A stretch of 60,023 nucleotides of DNA from the NCBI GenBank assembly GCA_019636945.1, contig JAHBWO010000006.1, forward strand, positions 1 to 60,023, written 5' to 3'. Every line of letters starts with the position of its first letter. Within the stretch, counting starts at the first letter, position 1. Both the position numbers and the translations under genes were made by a program. The stretch comes from Nitrospira sp. Lineage in GTDB: Bacteria; Nitrospirota; Nitrospiria; Nitrospirales; Nitrospiraceae. Below are positions 1-8,296 of this stretch, one piece after another. Under the pieces are notes generated by a model. That model did no database searches. It saw nothing but the letters and a program-made list of their open reading frames with translations, and was not told where the DNA came from.

Positions 1-1
1 A

Positions 2-898
2 CTTGATTTGACGCCGCTGCTGACGGCGCCGGATGTCTCTGTGGATGTGCCGCGGTATTGCGTGCAGAAGCAGGACCATGGTCTCGCCGATATTCTCGAT
101 AACCAGCTCGTCGAACTCTGTAAGGCTGCGATCGAGGTGGGTGAGAAGGTCACGGTTGAACTCCCGATCAGAAATATCAACCGGACGACCGGCACAGTGC
201 TTTCCAGTAAGATTGCGAAAAAGTACGGGCCTGACGGGTTGCCGGAGGACACGATTTCAATCAAGTTTTCCGGATCAGCAGGTCAATCGTTTGGGGCCTT
301 TTTGGCGAAAGGCATCACGCTTACGCTTGAGGGAGAGTCCAACGACTACATTGGGAAGGGGTTGTCCGGCGGGAAGATTATCGTCTTTCCGCCCAAGAAC
401 ATCCTCTATAGTCCGGAAGAGACAATTTTGATCGGCAATACCTCGCTCTATGGGGCCACACAAGGCGAGGCCTATTTCTATGGAATGGCGGGTGAGCGGT
501 TTGCCGTAAGAAACAGCGGAGCACAGACCGTGGTTGAAGGAACAGGCGATCACGGTTGTGAATATATGACGGGTGGCGTGGTGGTCGTCCTCGGTACGAC
601 CGGTCGCAACTTTGCAGCCGGTATGTCCGGAGGAGTGGCGTTCGTCTTGGATGATACAGGGACGTTCCAGAGTCGCTGCAATACGGGAATGGTCGAACTG
701 GAGGCGTTGACCGCGAAAGAAGACAGGCAACTGCTCCATGGGCTGCTCACCAAACACTTTATGTACACGGGGAGCCGCAAGGCCAAGCAAGTGCTTGATG
801 TGTTCGAGGCCACGGTACCGAAGTTTGTGAAAGTGATGCCGGTTGATTACAAACGTGTCATTGAGGAGCGGAAGCGTAAGGCTAGTGCTGTGCACTAG
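2..898 (+). CDS. gltB: Glutamate synthase large subunit, C-terminal part (partial)
   Basis: The reading frame is open from the window edge, so this is the C-terminal ~298 residues of the glutamine-dependent glutamate synthase alpha subunit. Visible is the GXGXG right-handed beta-helix domain: a series of Gly-rich turns ([30 protein letters not shown] shortened here to its GATQGE start, [18 protein letters not shown]). In the family this domain links the ammonia channel to the FMN synthase site. The N-terminal amidotransferase and synthase domains lie upstream of the window. gltD follows 47 bp downstream, which fits one GOGAT operon. A repeat of 7-bp units fills the gap. Confidence 0.95.
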   Translation, partial: LDLTPLLTAPDVSVDVPRYCVQKQDHGLADILDNQLVELCKAAIEVGEKVTVELPIRNINRTTGTVLSSKIAKKYGPDGLPEDTISIKFSGSAGQSFGAFLAKGITLTLEGESNDYIGKGLSGGKIIVFPPKNILYSPEETILIGNTSLYGATQGEAYFYGMAGERFAVRNSGAQTVVEGTGDHGCEYMTGGVVVVLGTTGRNFAAGMSGGVAFVLDDTGTFQSRCNTGMVELEALTAKEDRQLLHGLLTKHFMYTGSRKAKQVLDVFEATVPKFVKVMPVDYKRVIEERKRKASAVH

Positions 899-901
899 CT
901 G

Positions 902-943
902 GTGAGAAGTGAAAAGTTAGAGGTAAGGGGTTAGAAGAGAAGA
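902..943 (+). repeat. Degenerate 7-bp tandem repeat between gltB and gltD
   Basis: Six consecutive 7-mers can be laid end to end (gtgagaa, gtgaaaa, gttagag, gtaaggg, gttagaa, gagaaga). They occupy the whole gltB-gltD spacer up to the gltD start codon. The last purine-rich unit may serve as its ribosome binding site. It belongs to a dispersed family also seen at 6923, 12371, 44862 and 56694 (and, with 8-bp period, 41532). Confidence 0.6.
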
Positions 944-945
944 AG

Positions 946-2382
946 ATGGGTGATCCGAAAGGTTTCATGAAATACGCCCGTGAGGGCCCGAAGCGTAAGC
1001 CAATCGAGCTGCGTGTGCTTGATTGGAAGGAGATGTACGAGCCGATCCCTGAGGATAAGCTGAAGACTCAGGGCGCCCGCTGTATGGACTGTGGTGTGCC
1101 GTTTTGCCAGGGCCATACCGGTTGTCCCGTTGTGAATCTGATCCCGGAGTGGAACGATCTCGTTTATCGCGGCCGTTGGAATGATGCGCTGAAGGCGCTC
1201 CACACCACGAATAATTTCCCTGAGTTCACGGGACGTCTCTGCCCGGCCCCCTGTGAAGGGGCCTGTGTGCTTGGGATTAACCAAGATCCGGTCTCGATCC
1301 GCGTCATTGAATGGAACATCGTTGATAGGGGCTTCAACGAAGGGTTTGTCACGCCGATCGTGTCGGTTGTGAACACCGGTAAGACTGTGGCGATCGTCGG
1401 TTCCGGTCCGGCTGGGTTGGCTGCCGCCCAGCAATTGGCTCGGGCCGGCCATGATGTGACGGTGTTCGAAAAGTCTGATCGGATCGGCGGCTTGCTTCGC
1501 TACGGTATTCCCGACTTCAAGATGGAAAAGTGGGTGATCGACCGTCGTCTGGAACAGATGAAAGCTGAAGGGGTGAAGTTCCAAACCGGCGTCGCTGTCG
1601 GCAAAGACATTACCGGCGAACAGTTGCGGCAACAGTTTGATGCGGTTGGGTTGACCATGGGAGCCGAGATGGCCCGTGAGCTGCCGATCCCTGGGAGAGA
1701 ATTGAAGGGTGTGCATCTGGCGATGGAATATTTGACCCAGCAGAATAAGCGTACGGCCGGCATTCCGATCACCGACGAGCCGATCACCGCAAAGGGGAAA
1801 CGCGTTGTTATCATTGGTGGCGGTGATACAGGGTCGGACTGTCTCGGTACGGCACATCGCCAAGGGTGTGTAGAAGCCCATCAATTCGAATTGCTGCCGG
1901 AACCCCCACCGCAGCGAGCCGAATCGACTCCCTGGCCCCTCTGGCCCATGCAGCTCCGTACGTCCCATGCGCATGAAGAAGGCTGTGACCGGCAATGGAG
2001 TGTGTCCACGACGAAGTTCTCCGGCCACGACGGGCACGTGACCAAACTGCATGCGAATCGCGTGAAATTCGAGAATGGCAAGTTCGTGCCTGTTCCTAAC
2101 AGTGACTTTGATATGAATGTCGATTTGGTGCTGCTCGCCATGGGCTTCACCGGTCCTGTCAGGAATGGTTTGCTCGACAGCCTCGGTGTGAAATATGACG
2201 CACGTGGCGCGGTGGCCGTCGATGAAAACTTTATGAGCAATCTCGACGGCGTCTTTGCCGGCGGCGATACCAAACGTGGTGCCTCGCTTATCGTCTGGGC
2301 CATCGCTGAAGGACGAAAGATGGCGGCGGGGATCAATCAGTACCTGCAGGCCGGGAAATCGGCGAAGAAGGCTGCCATTTAA
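946..2382 (+). CDS. gltD: Glutamate synthase small subunit
   Basis: 478 residues, the usual length for the beta subunit of bacterial glutamate synthase, which oxidises NAD(P)H and passes electrons through FAD and Fe-S centres to GltB. The N-terminus carries the Cys-rich Fe-S motifs (CMDCGVPFCQ, then GCPV, CPAPCEGAC) around residues 45-110. An FAD-binding Rossmann motif follows (VAIVGSGPAGLAAA, ~150), then an NAD(P)H-binding motif (VVIIGGGDTGSDCLG, ~287) and a C-terminal FAD-domain GD box (GVFAGGDTKRG). The start is the ATG at 946 after a purine-rich repeat. Co-transcription with gltB is likely. No truncation is seen. Confidence 0.96.
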   Translation: MGDPKGFMKYAREGPKRKPIELRVLDWKEMYEPIPEDKLKTQGARCMDCGVPFCQGHTGCPVVNLIPEWNDLVYRGRWNDALKALHTTNNFPEFTGRLCPAPCEGACVLGINQDPVSIRVIEWNIVDRGFNEGFVTPIVSVVNTGKTVAIVGSGPAGLAAAQQLARAGHDVTVFEKSDRIGGLLRYGIPDFKMEKWVIDRRLEQMKAEGVKFQTGVAVGKDITGEQLRQQFDAVGLTMGAEMARELPIPGRELKGVHLAMEYLTQQNKRTAGIPITDEPITAKGKRVVIIGGGDTGSDCLGTAHRQGCVEAHQFELLPEPPPQRAESTPWPLWPMQLRTSHAHEEGCDRQWSVSTTKFSGHDGHVTKLHANRVKFENGKFVPVPNSDFDMNVDLVLLAMGFTGPVRNGLLDSLGVKYDARGAVAVDENFMSNLDGVFAGGDTKRGASLIVWAIAEGRKMAAGINQYLQAGKSAKKAAI

Positions 2383-2405
2383 CGGAATCTGTTTCAAAGA
2401 CAGAT

Positions 2406-2793
2406 TTGCGCAGTCATACTCCTGGGATATCGACTCAGTTCGCAACAAGGAGTAGTGGCCGTATTGTGGCGGATGAATCATTTTCTTCATTAGGCCCGCT
2501 TCCCCACCCATCCGAAAATACTGATTCAGAAACACTTCTCCAAGGGGCCCTAGCAGCTACACCTACGCAGTGGATAGCTTTGTCGGAAGAGACGCTCTAA
2601 CTTGCCTATACCATCGGGGCCCTAAAGCCGAGACGGTTTATCAGCAAAGAAGAATGGGAAGCAATGGGCTCATCGCTGGGATGAACGGGTGAGTCAAGAA
2701 AAGCTGCTCGACTCTCTAAATCGACTGAGCAGGATGTTCAGGCAAGGGGTGGCCGGTGTTATTCTTCTCATGAACTCGAATACTCGTACTCTG
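2406..2793 (+). other. Gene-free stretch with possible decayed coding sequence
   Basis: No intact gene is recognisable between gltD and the insertion sequence. One frame reads 64 codons from 2406 to a TAA at 2598. It then continues for 27 protein-like codons (containing KPRRFISKEEWEAMG) to a TGA near 2682. A second frame is open from 2626 up to the IS and, once the IS is removed, runs straight into the protease at 3975. The switch of frame and the internal stop suggest a decayed gene or a protease N-terminus interrupted by the IS. No homology is recognised, so this is an inference from frame structure only. Confidence 0.3.
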
Positions 2794-2797
2794 CTAG

Positions 2798-3965
2798 GGA
2801 AGGTCTGATTAATTCACGTTTGCACGAAGCATTCTGTTTCTGCGTGGATCACCCGGTGTCATCGGCTTGACATTCAGTGATCCGAGAGCAACTTTCCCGT
2901 CGCTCGTCGTCGTCAGGCCCCCTCCGCCCCCCCATCTATGAGGCCTCAGCCAAGAGCCGCCGTCGCGCCACGTACAGATTGGCCAATCCGCAACTGATCT
3001 GGAGCCAGTGGGTGTTCTTCGCCAGGCCGCGGTACCGGACCTTGGCCCAGCCGAAGATCCGCTTCATCACCAAGAATGCATGCTCGACCTTCGCTCGGAC
3101 TTTTGACTTGGTGCGGTTGCGAGCTCGCTCCTCCTCACTCAGGGGCCGATGGCGATGCGCTTTGGTCTGAATGAAACTCTTGGCCCTGGGGGCATGCTGC
3201 TGGATCACGGCACGTTGCCCGCTGTAGGCCGCATCGCCCCACACCCGCGTCTCTTGCCCATGCAGCAGCTTGGGTAATACCTGGCTGTCATGGACATTGG
3301 CTGCTGTGGCCGCCACCGAATGAATCAGCTTGGTCTGGCTATCCACACCGATATGCGCCTTCATACCAAAATACCACTGGTTCCCTTTCTTCGTCTGATG
3401 CATCTCGGGGTCCCGCTCCTTGGTCCGATTTTTCGTCGAACTGGGTGCACTGATAATCGTGGCGTCCACAATGGTCCCGCGGCTCACTTGCAGCCCCTGC
3501 TTCGGCAGATACTCCCCGATCCGAGCAAAGAGTTGTTTCCCCAACTCGTGCGCCTCCAGTAGATGCCGAAACTTACCGATCGTCGTCTCGTCGGGCACGG
3601 GCTCGCGGCCCAGATCAATCCCGACGAACTGCCGCATGGCGCGGGAGTCGTACAGCGCCTCTTCGACGGCGGGATCAGAGAGGTTGAACCACTGTTGCAG
3701 ACAATGGAGGCGCAGCATGCGTTCGATCCCAACCGGCGGACGCCCAGGGCCCTCACTTTTGGGATAGACAGGCGTGATCACCGCTACCAGGTCCGCCCAC
3801 GGCACCACGCGGTTCATCTCGTCCAGAAACCGTTCTCGGCGGGTGGATTTGCGATACTGTTCAAAGGGGATTTCGGCAAAGGTCTGTTGCGGCATCGGAT
3901 GCGCCTCCCGTTCAGTGCTGCGCTATCCGTAGCACATCGCGCGAACAGAATAAATCAGACCTTCC
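2798..3965 (-). mobile_element. IS5-family insertion sequence, intact, with CTAG target duplication
   Basis: The element is 1168 bp. Its ends are inverted repeats beginning GGAAGGTCTGATT; the left end at 2798 and the reverse complement of the right end at 3965 agree over the first 13 bases and again over ATTC after one mismatch. The direct repeat CTAG flanks both ends (2794-2797 and 3966-3969). Four-base YTAR targets and a GGAAGG terminus are typical of the IS5 subgroup. One full-length transposase gene lies inside. Perfect ends plus duplication point to a recent insertion that is probably still transposition-competent. Confidence 0.95.
2936..3895 (-). CDS. IS5-family DDE transposase
   Basis: 319 residues, near the length of the canonical IS5 transposase. 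An N-terminal DUF772-type domain contains LRLHCLQQWFNLSD (~43). The DDE_1 catalytic domain shows the first Asp in GTIVDATII (~141), followed by the IS5 hallmark DPEMHQTKKGNQW. The second Asp is in WGDAAYSG and the Glu in RAKVEHAF. All three catalytic acidic residues are present and the frame is unbroken. A ribosome binding site (gggagg, 8 nt before the ATG) supports the start. It is the only gene in the element. Confidence 0.95.
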   Translation of the reverse strand: MPQQTFAEIPFEQYRKSTRRERFLDEMNRVVPWADLVAVITPVYPKSEGPGRPPVGIERMLRLHCLQQWFNLSDPAVEEALYDSRAMRQFVGIDLGREPVPDETTIGKFRHLLEAHELGKQLFARIGEYLPKQGLQVSRGTIVDATIISAPSSTKNRTKERDPEMHQTKKGNQWYFGMKAHIGVDSQTKLIHSVAATAANVHDSQVLPKLLHGQETRVWGDAAYSGQRAVIQQHAPRAKSFIQTKAHRHRPLSEEERARNRTKSKVRAKVEHAFLVMKRIFGWAKVRYRGLAKNTHWLQISCGLANLYVARRRLLAEAS

Positions 3966-3974
3966 CTAGACCAA

Positions 3975-4706
3975 ATGGAGCGTACTGGGTACTTACCTGC
4001 GCTTCGTAGTGTCGTAAATTCAACGTGTGTTCCTTTCTGGTGGCACGGCGTCGACGCAAACGGCAAGTATCGTATTCACCATAATGGTACGATCTGTTTC
4101 TTGCAGACAGGCAAGCGTCTGATCGGTGTTACGGCGCGTCATGTTTTCGACCGCTACCGCACTGCAAAGGTTGCACAATCTAATATCCGATGCCAGTTTG
4201 GAGGAACCGCAATAGAGCCAGAAGTTCGACTCATAGCGGAAAGCACGTTTCTCGATCTGGCTACTTTTGATGTATCTGAGATCATCGTGGCCGCTGCGGG
4301 TGCTTCTGCATATGAATCAATAACCTGGCCTACACATGAGGCATCAGTAGGCGAAGTTATACTCTTTGGTGGTTATCCTGGAACGCTTCGAGTGGAGTAT
4401 GAGGGGACCGCAGATATTCCCTTCCAATGGTTCGCAGGGACTCCTATCTCGGTTACCCGGGAAAACCTAAAACTTCACATCGATTGGGGAAACTTCCATC
4501 AACCATTTCGAGGTCAGAGCATTGACAATGTCGATATGGGAGGTTTTAGTGGTGGTCCGGTGTTTCGCTTAGTGCCTGCACCTCCAGTCGAGCGACTGGA
4601 ACTCATCGGGTTCATTTACGAATGGGAACCGGCACTATCGCTCCTTCTCGCGCGACCATCCCACTACATTGCCGAGGATGGCCAGCTTGATGAGTATACT
4701 CTCTAA
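3975..4706 (+). CDS. Trypsin-like serine protease, 5' end cut by the IS
   Basis: 243 residues that look like a chymotrypsin-fold (HtrA-like peptidase S1C/trypsin_2) domain. The triad candidates are His56 in TARHVF, Asp94 in FLDLATF and Ser192 in GGFSGGPVF. There is no signal peptide or PDZ domain. The ATG lies only 9 bp from the IS end and has no ribosome binding site. If the IS and one CTAG copy are removed, the frame stays open upstream to a stop at 2623, so the native start may lie at a GTG (2689) or ATG (2734). The protease may therefore be poorly expressed or N-terminally trimmed. Substrate is unknown. Confidence 0.7.
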   Translation: MERTGYLPALRSVVNSTCVPFWWHGVDANGKYRIHHNGTICFLQTGKRLIGVTARHVFDRYRTAKVAQSNIRCQFGGTAIEPEVRLIAESTFLDLATFDVSEIIVAAAGASAYESITWPTHEASVGEVILFGGYPGTLRVEYEGTADIPFQWFAGTPISVTRENLKLHIDWGNFHQPFRGQSIDNVDMGGFSGGPVFRLVPAPPVERLELIGFIYEWEPALSLLLARPSHYIAEDGQLDEYTL

Positions 4707-4917
4707 GGAAGTCAAAAGGTTTGCTGAGGGAAAGGGGTCGAGTGTCATTGCATGGTGGCAATTCTTTTCTCTAGGCGCAACGCAAAATTCTCCAAGCATC
4801 GATGACGTGATGGCCGCCACTACTCCTATGCCCGATATTCCGGTTGTTTATTACCCATGGATGAAATCCTGTCATCAAGGATCAGACAATTGGGTGCTCG
4901 CCGACAGCGAAATGTGA
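4690..4917 (+). CDS. Possible small hypothetical protein
   Basis: A 75-codon frame starts at an ATG that overlaps the end of the protease gene by 17 bp and ends before the methyltransferase leader. The product has no recognised domain, signal or membrane segment. It contains Trp- and Tyr-rich patches (WWQFF, VVYYPW). The overlap with the protease stop suggests translational coupling, but chance cannot be excluded because the region is otherwise gene-poor. Listed with low confidence. Confidence 0.25.
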   Translation: MSILSKEVKRFAEGKGSSVIAWWQFFSLGATQNSPSIDDVMAATTPMPDIPVVYYPWMKSCHQGSDNWVLADSEM

Positions 4918-4943
4918 AAGTGTTGGTCAAGAGAGGAGATACG

Positions 4944-4949
4944 ATGTAA
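4944..4949 (+). other. Start-stop element (ATG TAA) in frame upstream of the methyltransferase
   Basis: A strong ribosome binding site (gaggag) sits 5 nt before ATG at 4944, and the next codon is TAA. Four codons later, in the same frame, comes the ATG at 4962 of the methyltransferase, which has no good ribosome binding site of its own. Either this is a genuine minimal upstream ORF that forces reinitiation, or codon 2 of the original gene mutated to a stop. Confidence 0.5.
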
Positions 4950-4961
4950 GAAAACAGAATC

Positions 4962-5747
4962 ATGACCTCGTTGAAAAACACCATGCAAGCTATTCTTGGG
5001 AACTTTGGTTTGGAGGTGCGGAGAAAGCAGGTTAGGAAAAAAACAAAACTTGAAACACTGCTGGCGCAATACCGGGTCGACATGGTCTTCGACATCGGCG
5101 CCAATATTGGACAGTGTGTTCCTTGGTTCAGATGGATCGGCTTTGACAAAACCATTGTGTCATTCGAGCCGGTTTCCCATCTATTTGAACAATTGAGCCA
5201 AAACGCCAGGTCTGATCCAAAGTGGTTGGTGGAACAGGTTGCCTTAGGCGAAAAAGAGGGAGCGTGCGCGATTAATGTATCCGGTGGCCATGGTGGGGCC
5301 AGCTCGCTTCTGACGATGAGTGAACATGTCGTGAAGCATGCTCCTGATCAAGCCGTCATCCGACAAGAAGAAATTAGCATTACTACTGTTGAAAAGATGA
5401 TGAAGAAGTATTACCCGGAAGGTGATCGCCTCTTTCTGAAAATCGATGCACAGGGGTATGAACGGAATGTGATCGAGGGCATCGGCGGCGAATTACAGCG
5501 CGTGATAGGACTGAAGGTGGAGATGTCGCTTGTGGAGAATTATTGTGGTGAGGTGCTGTTGCGCGATATGCTGCCTTTCCTAGAGCAAAAGGGTTTCCAT
5601 GTGGTGGAGTTTGAGAACGGCTGGTCGAATGAGAAGACCGGTGAAATGTATCAGGTCGATGGCGTGTTCTTCAGAACCGATAGGCTGGCCGGCATCGATG
5701 CCGGCGAAAATGAGAAGGCCGACGTGCTTACGCCAGGGCAGCACTGA
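4962..5747 (+). CDS. FkbM family SAM-dependent methyltransferase
   Basis: 261 residues. The SAM-binding motif I is DMVFDIGANIGQ (~40-52) and is followed by the family's VSFEPV motif. Further on are FLKIDAQGYERNVIEG (~160) and a C-terminal half ending in DGVFFR. FkbM enzymes O-methylate sugars or polyketides, so a role in modifying a cell-surface glycan is plausible, but no glycan cluster surrounds it. It is a lone gene in a patch of accessory DNA next to an IS. Its end overlaps the convergent PilZ gene by 20 bp. The start is uncertain because of the in-frame ATG TAA upstream. Confidence 0.85.
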   Translation: MTSLKNTMQAILGNFGLEVRRKQVRKKTKLETLLAQYRVDMVFDIGANIGQCVPWFRWIGFDKTIVSFEPVSHLFEQLSQNARSDPKWLVEQVALGEKEGACAINVSGGHGGASSLLTMSEHVVKHAPDQAVIRQEEISITTVEKMMKKYYPEGDRLFLKIDAQGYERNVIEGIGGELQRVIGLKVEMSLVENYCGEVLLRDMLPFLEQKGFHVVEFENGWSNEKTGEMYQVDGVFFRTDRLAGIDAGENEKADVLTPGQH

Positions 5748-6093
5748 GAACCAGCTCCTCTTCTTCCGCGTGATCAGAAACGGTCGTGACTTCTCGACCT
5801 TCGATCAGATCAGTGATGCGCTCGCGATGGGCTTCAGCGTACCTTAGAAACTCGATCCCAAACTGGTTGTCCTTGTGCCACCGCACGATGGAGACGTCGA
5901 TGCCAAGAGGAGCGTCACTTTCCGGAGCCTCAATATGCAGCGCGAGGTAGGTGCCTGGCGGTAGCGTCAGGTTGCTTTGCAGGCGGCATCCCGTTGCAGA
6001 AAGATCGAAGAGAACTCCGTCTGCTGCGCCGTGGTCGGTCTGAACACTGGCAGAATACCGCACGTACTTTCTTGGGCTATTCCTTAGCCTCAT
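5728..6093 (-). CDS. PilZ domain protein (c-di-GMP binding)
   Basis: 121 residues forming a single PilZ domain. The N-terminal arginine motif reads RKYVRYSA and the second motif is DLSATGCRL, matching RxxxR and (D/N)xSxxG, which bind cyclic di-GMP. A C-terminal acidic helix follows. The start is supported by aaggagg 5 nt before the ATG. It is a stand-alone effector without an output domain, presumably acting by protein contact in motility, adhesion or polysaccharide control. The gene is transcribed alone and convergent with the FkbM methyltransferase. Confidence 0.85.
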   Translation of the reverse strand: MRLRNSPRKYVRYSASVQTDHGAADGVLFDLSATGCRLQSNLTLPPGTYLALHIEAPESDAPLGIDVSIVRWHKDNQFGIEFLRYAEAHRERITDLIEGREVTTVSDHAEEEELVLSAALA

Positions 6094-6250
6094 AGGTGCC
6101 TCCTTGCTCGTCCCTATCTGGTGTCTATATCGGTGAGACCAGAAAAAACTTGAAAGCCTTGCTAGGCATTTTCTTCCCCTTGAACCCTACTGGAGTTGAA
6201 TGGTTCTAGGCTTGTATCATAGAGTGAAACCCATGTTGGAGAACTGACAG

Positions 6251-6691
6251 ATGCCTGAGCAAACATATCCTCGTAGTCCGAAAGCTCTTCTTGGCGGCAT
6301 CGCTCATCTGGGACGGTTTATCGACAAGATTCGACTGCGTCATGCCGGGCAGATTCAGGACTACAACTACATCACGGTGGGGTTCGACAAGTACCTGATC
6401 GACTTTCTTGGCATCGATGCCAACGCATTTGAGCAGCGGGTATTAGCCGACGGGACGGATGAAGAGCTGCTTGTCTGGGTGAAGGCCAATGGTCGTAAGC
6501 CTGATGAGCAAGAGGTTACACAATGGTCCCAAGGGCTGTTGGCTGCTGGTCCAAAAGATGAGGCAGCTCGTCAGCGATTCCAAGACCGCCTTCGGGAGAT
6601 TGCAACGAAGCGCGGTGTGTTGGTCGAGTCTCTTCCTCCGGTCACCACCTGGGCCGACGTTATTGAGCTTGATGAAGCGCGTCTGTCGTAG
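6251..6691 (+). CDS. DUF5069 domain protein
   Basis: 146 residues, soluble, matching the DUF5069 pattern from memory: an N-terminal PRSPKALLGGIAHLGRFIDK segment followed by IRLRHAG, then a central FDKYLIDFLGID and an acidic helical C-terminus. The biochemical role of the family is not known to me. The gene lies 8 bp before an unrelated membrane protein gene and may be co-transcribed with it. The ATG at 6251 is preceded by gagaactgacag, a weak ribosome binding site. Confidence 0.75.
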   Translation: MPEQTYPRSPKALLGGIAHLGRFIDKIRLRHAGQIQDYNYITVGFDKYLIDFLGIDANAFEQRVLADGTDEELLVWVKANGRKPDEQEVTQWSQGLLAAGPKDEAARQRFQDRLREIATKRGVLVESLPPVTTWADVIELDEARLS

Positions 6692-6699
6692 CATGGGGC

Positions 6700-7842
6700 A
6701 TGAGTCGAACCGGTATCATCTGTCTGTCGCTTGTACTCGTCCTTGGGCTGCCTCTACTTGGTGTGTTGTGGGCCGGTGAACCGCTTGGTCGCTATCTTGA
6801 ATTTCCTCCCCGCACCAGTTATGTGCAGCATGAGCCCTTCTCCTGGCCGGTATTTATCGCGATCGCCCTTCTGATCGTCATAGTTCTTGGAGCAGTCTCC
6901 TTTCGTATTGCTGTTTCAAACCATCAGCTATCAGCTGCCAGCCATCGGTCATCAGCTTTTGTGGGAACGCTTCACGCCTCATGTTTCACGCTGCCCTGGT
7001 GGGGCTGGCTCGCAATCGGATGGACCTGCCTCTGGTGGGTCGTAGCCTGGACTCGGGTTCCCTGGCTGGTCGTGGTCCAGGAGCACACATTCACGCCGCT
7101 GTGGCTCGGCTACATCATGATTGTGAACGCTTGCACGTTCGGTCGCACTGGCCGATGCATGATGCTCCATCGGCCTCGGTACTTTCTGTCACTCTTTCCT
7201 TTGAGTGCTGTGTTCTGGTGGGTCTTTGAGTATCTCAATCGATTTGTCCAGAACTGGTATTACGTTGGTGTGGCTGATCTGTCGTCGGTCGAGTATTTCT
7301 TCCGAGCGACGACTCCATTTTCCACCGTGCTGCCGGCTGTGATCGGCACGGCGGAGCTTCTGACTTCGTATCGTGTCATCAGTTCTGGCCGGAATCGGTT
7401 CAAAGCCATTCAATATCTACAGAAGAAGTGGTCGGGTTGGGTACTTGTGGGCTTGTCCTGCTGCGGACTCTTCGGCATTGGACTCTGGCCCAATTATCTT
7501 TTCCCACTGGTCTGGGTTGGACCGCTGCTGTTGGTCGTCTCGCTTCAAGTGCTCGCCGGAACACCGACCGCTTTTTCACCCCTTGCGCAGGGTGATTGGC
7601 GAGGCATCGGGGTGCCGGCATTAGCGGCGCTGATCTGCGGAATCTTTTGGGAGCTGTGGAACTGGAAGAGCCTGGCTCACTGGGAGTATGCTCTTCCATT
7701 CGTCCATCGGTTCCCGTTGTTCGAGATGCCGCTGCTCGGCTATGCAGGGTATCTTCCTTTCGGTCTCGAATGTGTGGTGGTCGCCGATCTTTGCCTGCGC
7801 CGTCAGTTTTCTGGTGGGGTGGAGTATTACACTCATGAATGA
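6700..7842 (+). CDS. Polytopic membrane protein of unknown function
   Basis: 380 residues with about eight to nine hydrophobic membrane segments; the first is LSLVLVLGLPLLGVLWAG near residue 10. Aromatic residues are abundant (Trp and Tyr at membrane edges). I do not recognise the family. Residues ~75-97 between segments two and three are encoded by a run of 7-bp repeats (6923-6990), so that loop looks like an in-frame insertion. The stop overlaps the next membrane protein gene by 8 bp, so the two are probably co-translated and may form a complex. Confidence 0.75.
   Translation: MSRTGIICLSLVLVLGLPLLGVLWAGEPLGRYLEFPPRTSYVQHEPFSWPVFIAIALLIVIVLGAVSFRIAVSNHQLSAASHRSSAFVGTLHASCFTLPWWGWLAIGWTCLWWVVAWTRVPWLVVVQEHTFTPLWLGYIMIVNACTFGRTGRCMMLHRPRYFLSLFPLSAVFWWVFEYLNRFVQNWYYVGVADLSSVEYFFRATTPFSTVLPAVIGTAELLTSYRVISSGRNRFKAIQYLQKKWSGWVLVGLSCCGLFGIGLWPNYLFPLVWVGPLLLVVSLQVLAGTPTAFSPLAQGDWRGIGVPALAALICGIFWELWNWKSLAHWEYALPFVHRFPLFEMPLLGYAGYLPFGLECVVVADLCLRRQFSGGVEYYTHE
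6923..6990 (+). repeat. 7-bp tandem repeat inside a coding sequence
   Basis: Two blocks of 7-mers: atcagct, atcagct, gccagcc, atcggtc, atcagct (6923-6957), then cttcacg, cctcatg, tttcacg (6970-6990). They fall in frame inside the membrane protein gene and code for a polar loop of about 22 residues. The second block closely matches the repeat at 56694 in sequence, not only in period. Confidence 0.7.
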
Positions 7843-8284
7843 TGCTCAAGCTAACAATAGAACAGCCTCTATGCCGGATCCTCGCCTGCTCCAACTTCTC
7901 GGAGTTATTGCTTTCCTGAATGTACTGCATCTCGTCGACCATCTTCTTCGAGGAGATTTTCATTGGCCGATCGACGAACAATCGATTGGATTTCTCGTCG
8001 TGGCGACGGTCATCCTGGGCGGGATGGGATTGGGAGTCTGGCTGTATCGGGCAGGATGGGTAGGCGCCCGTTTCTGGACGGTTGTCGGAATGCTTGGTCT
8101 AGGGCTCGGTTGGCTCTCGCATTTCAGCCCGATGACGGATCAGCCACTGTCGGTCATCTACCAGGGCTATGGGGCTCCCTGGGCGGGAGTCTTAGCAGTG
8201 GGCTGTCTTTTCCTTCTCATGCTGTCCGTTCTTGGAGCCACGGCCTTTGCAGGATATCTCTGGAAGCGACAGAGCCATTCGTAA
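7835..8284 (+). CDS. Small four-helix membrane protein of unknown function
   Basis: 149 residues from the ATG at 7835, chosen because it overlaps the preceding stop. An earlier in-frame start at 7688 would lie well inside the upstream gene. Four hydrophobic segments are visible (LLGVIAFLNVLHLVDHLL, GFLVVATVILGGMGLGVWL, VVGMLGLGLGWL and a final AVGCLFLLMLSVLGATAFAG). A conserved-looking HLVDHLLRGD lies in the first. Family not recognised. Likely a partner of the 380-residue membrane protein upstream. Confidence 0.7.
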   Translation: MNDAQANNRTASMPDPRLLQLLGVIAFLNVLHLVDHLLRGDFHWPIDEQSIGFLVVATVILGGMGLGVWLYRAGWVGARFWTVVGMLGLGLGWLSHFSPMTDQPLSVIYQGYGAPWAGVLAVGCLFLLMLSVLGATAFAGYLWKRQSHS

Positions 8285-8296
8285 TTGGAGCCGTTC

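Noticed and set aside
931..2535. A 534-codon open frame antisense to gltD
   Set aside because: It mirrors gltD codon structure and has no recognisable motif; gltD on the plus strand is certain.
2794..3969. IS element belonging to another family such as IS1182
   Set aside because: The CTAG duplication, GGAAGG ends and MHQTKKGNQW motif fit the IS5 subgroup directly.
3420..4009. Plus-strand open frames within the insertion sequence
   Set aside because: Shadows of the transposase gene; the minus-strand frame has all IS5 motifs.
7400..7981. A 193-codon minus-strand frame across the membrane-protein genes
   Set aside because: Lacks hydrophobic or domain signal and mirrors the plus-strand coding; no promoter or ribosome site.
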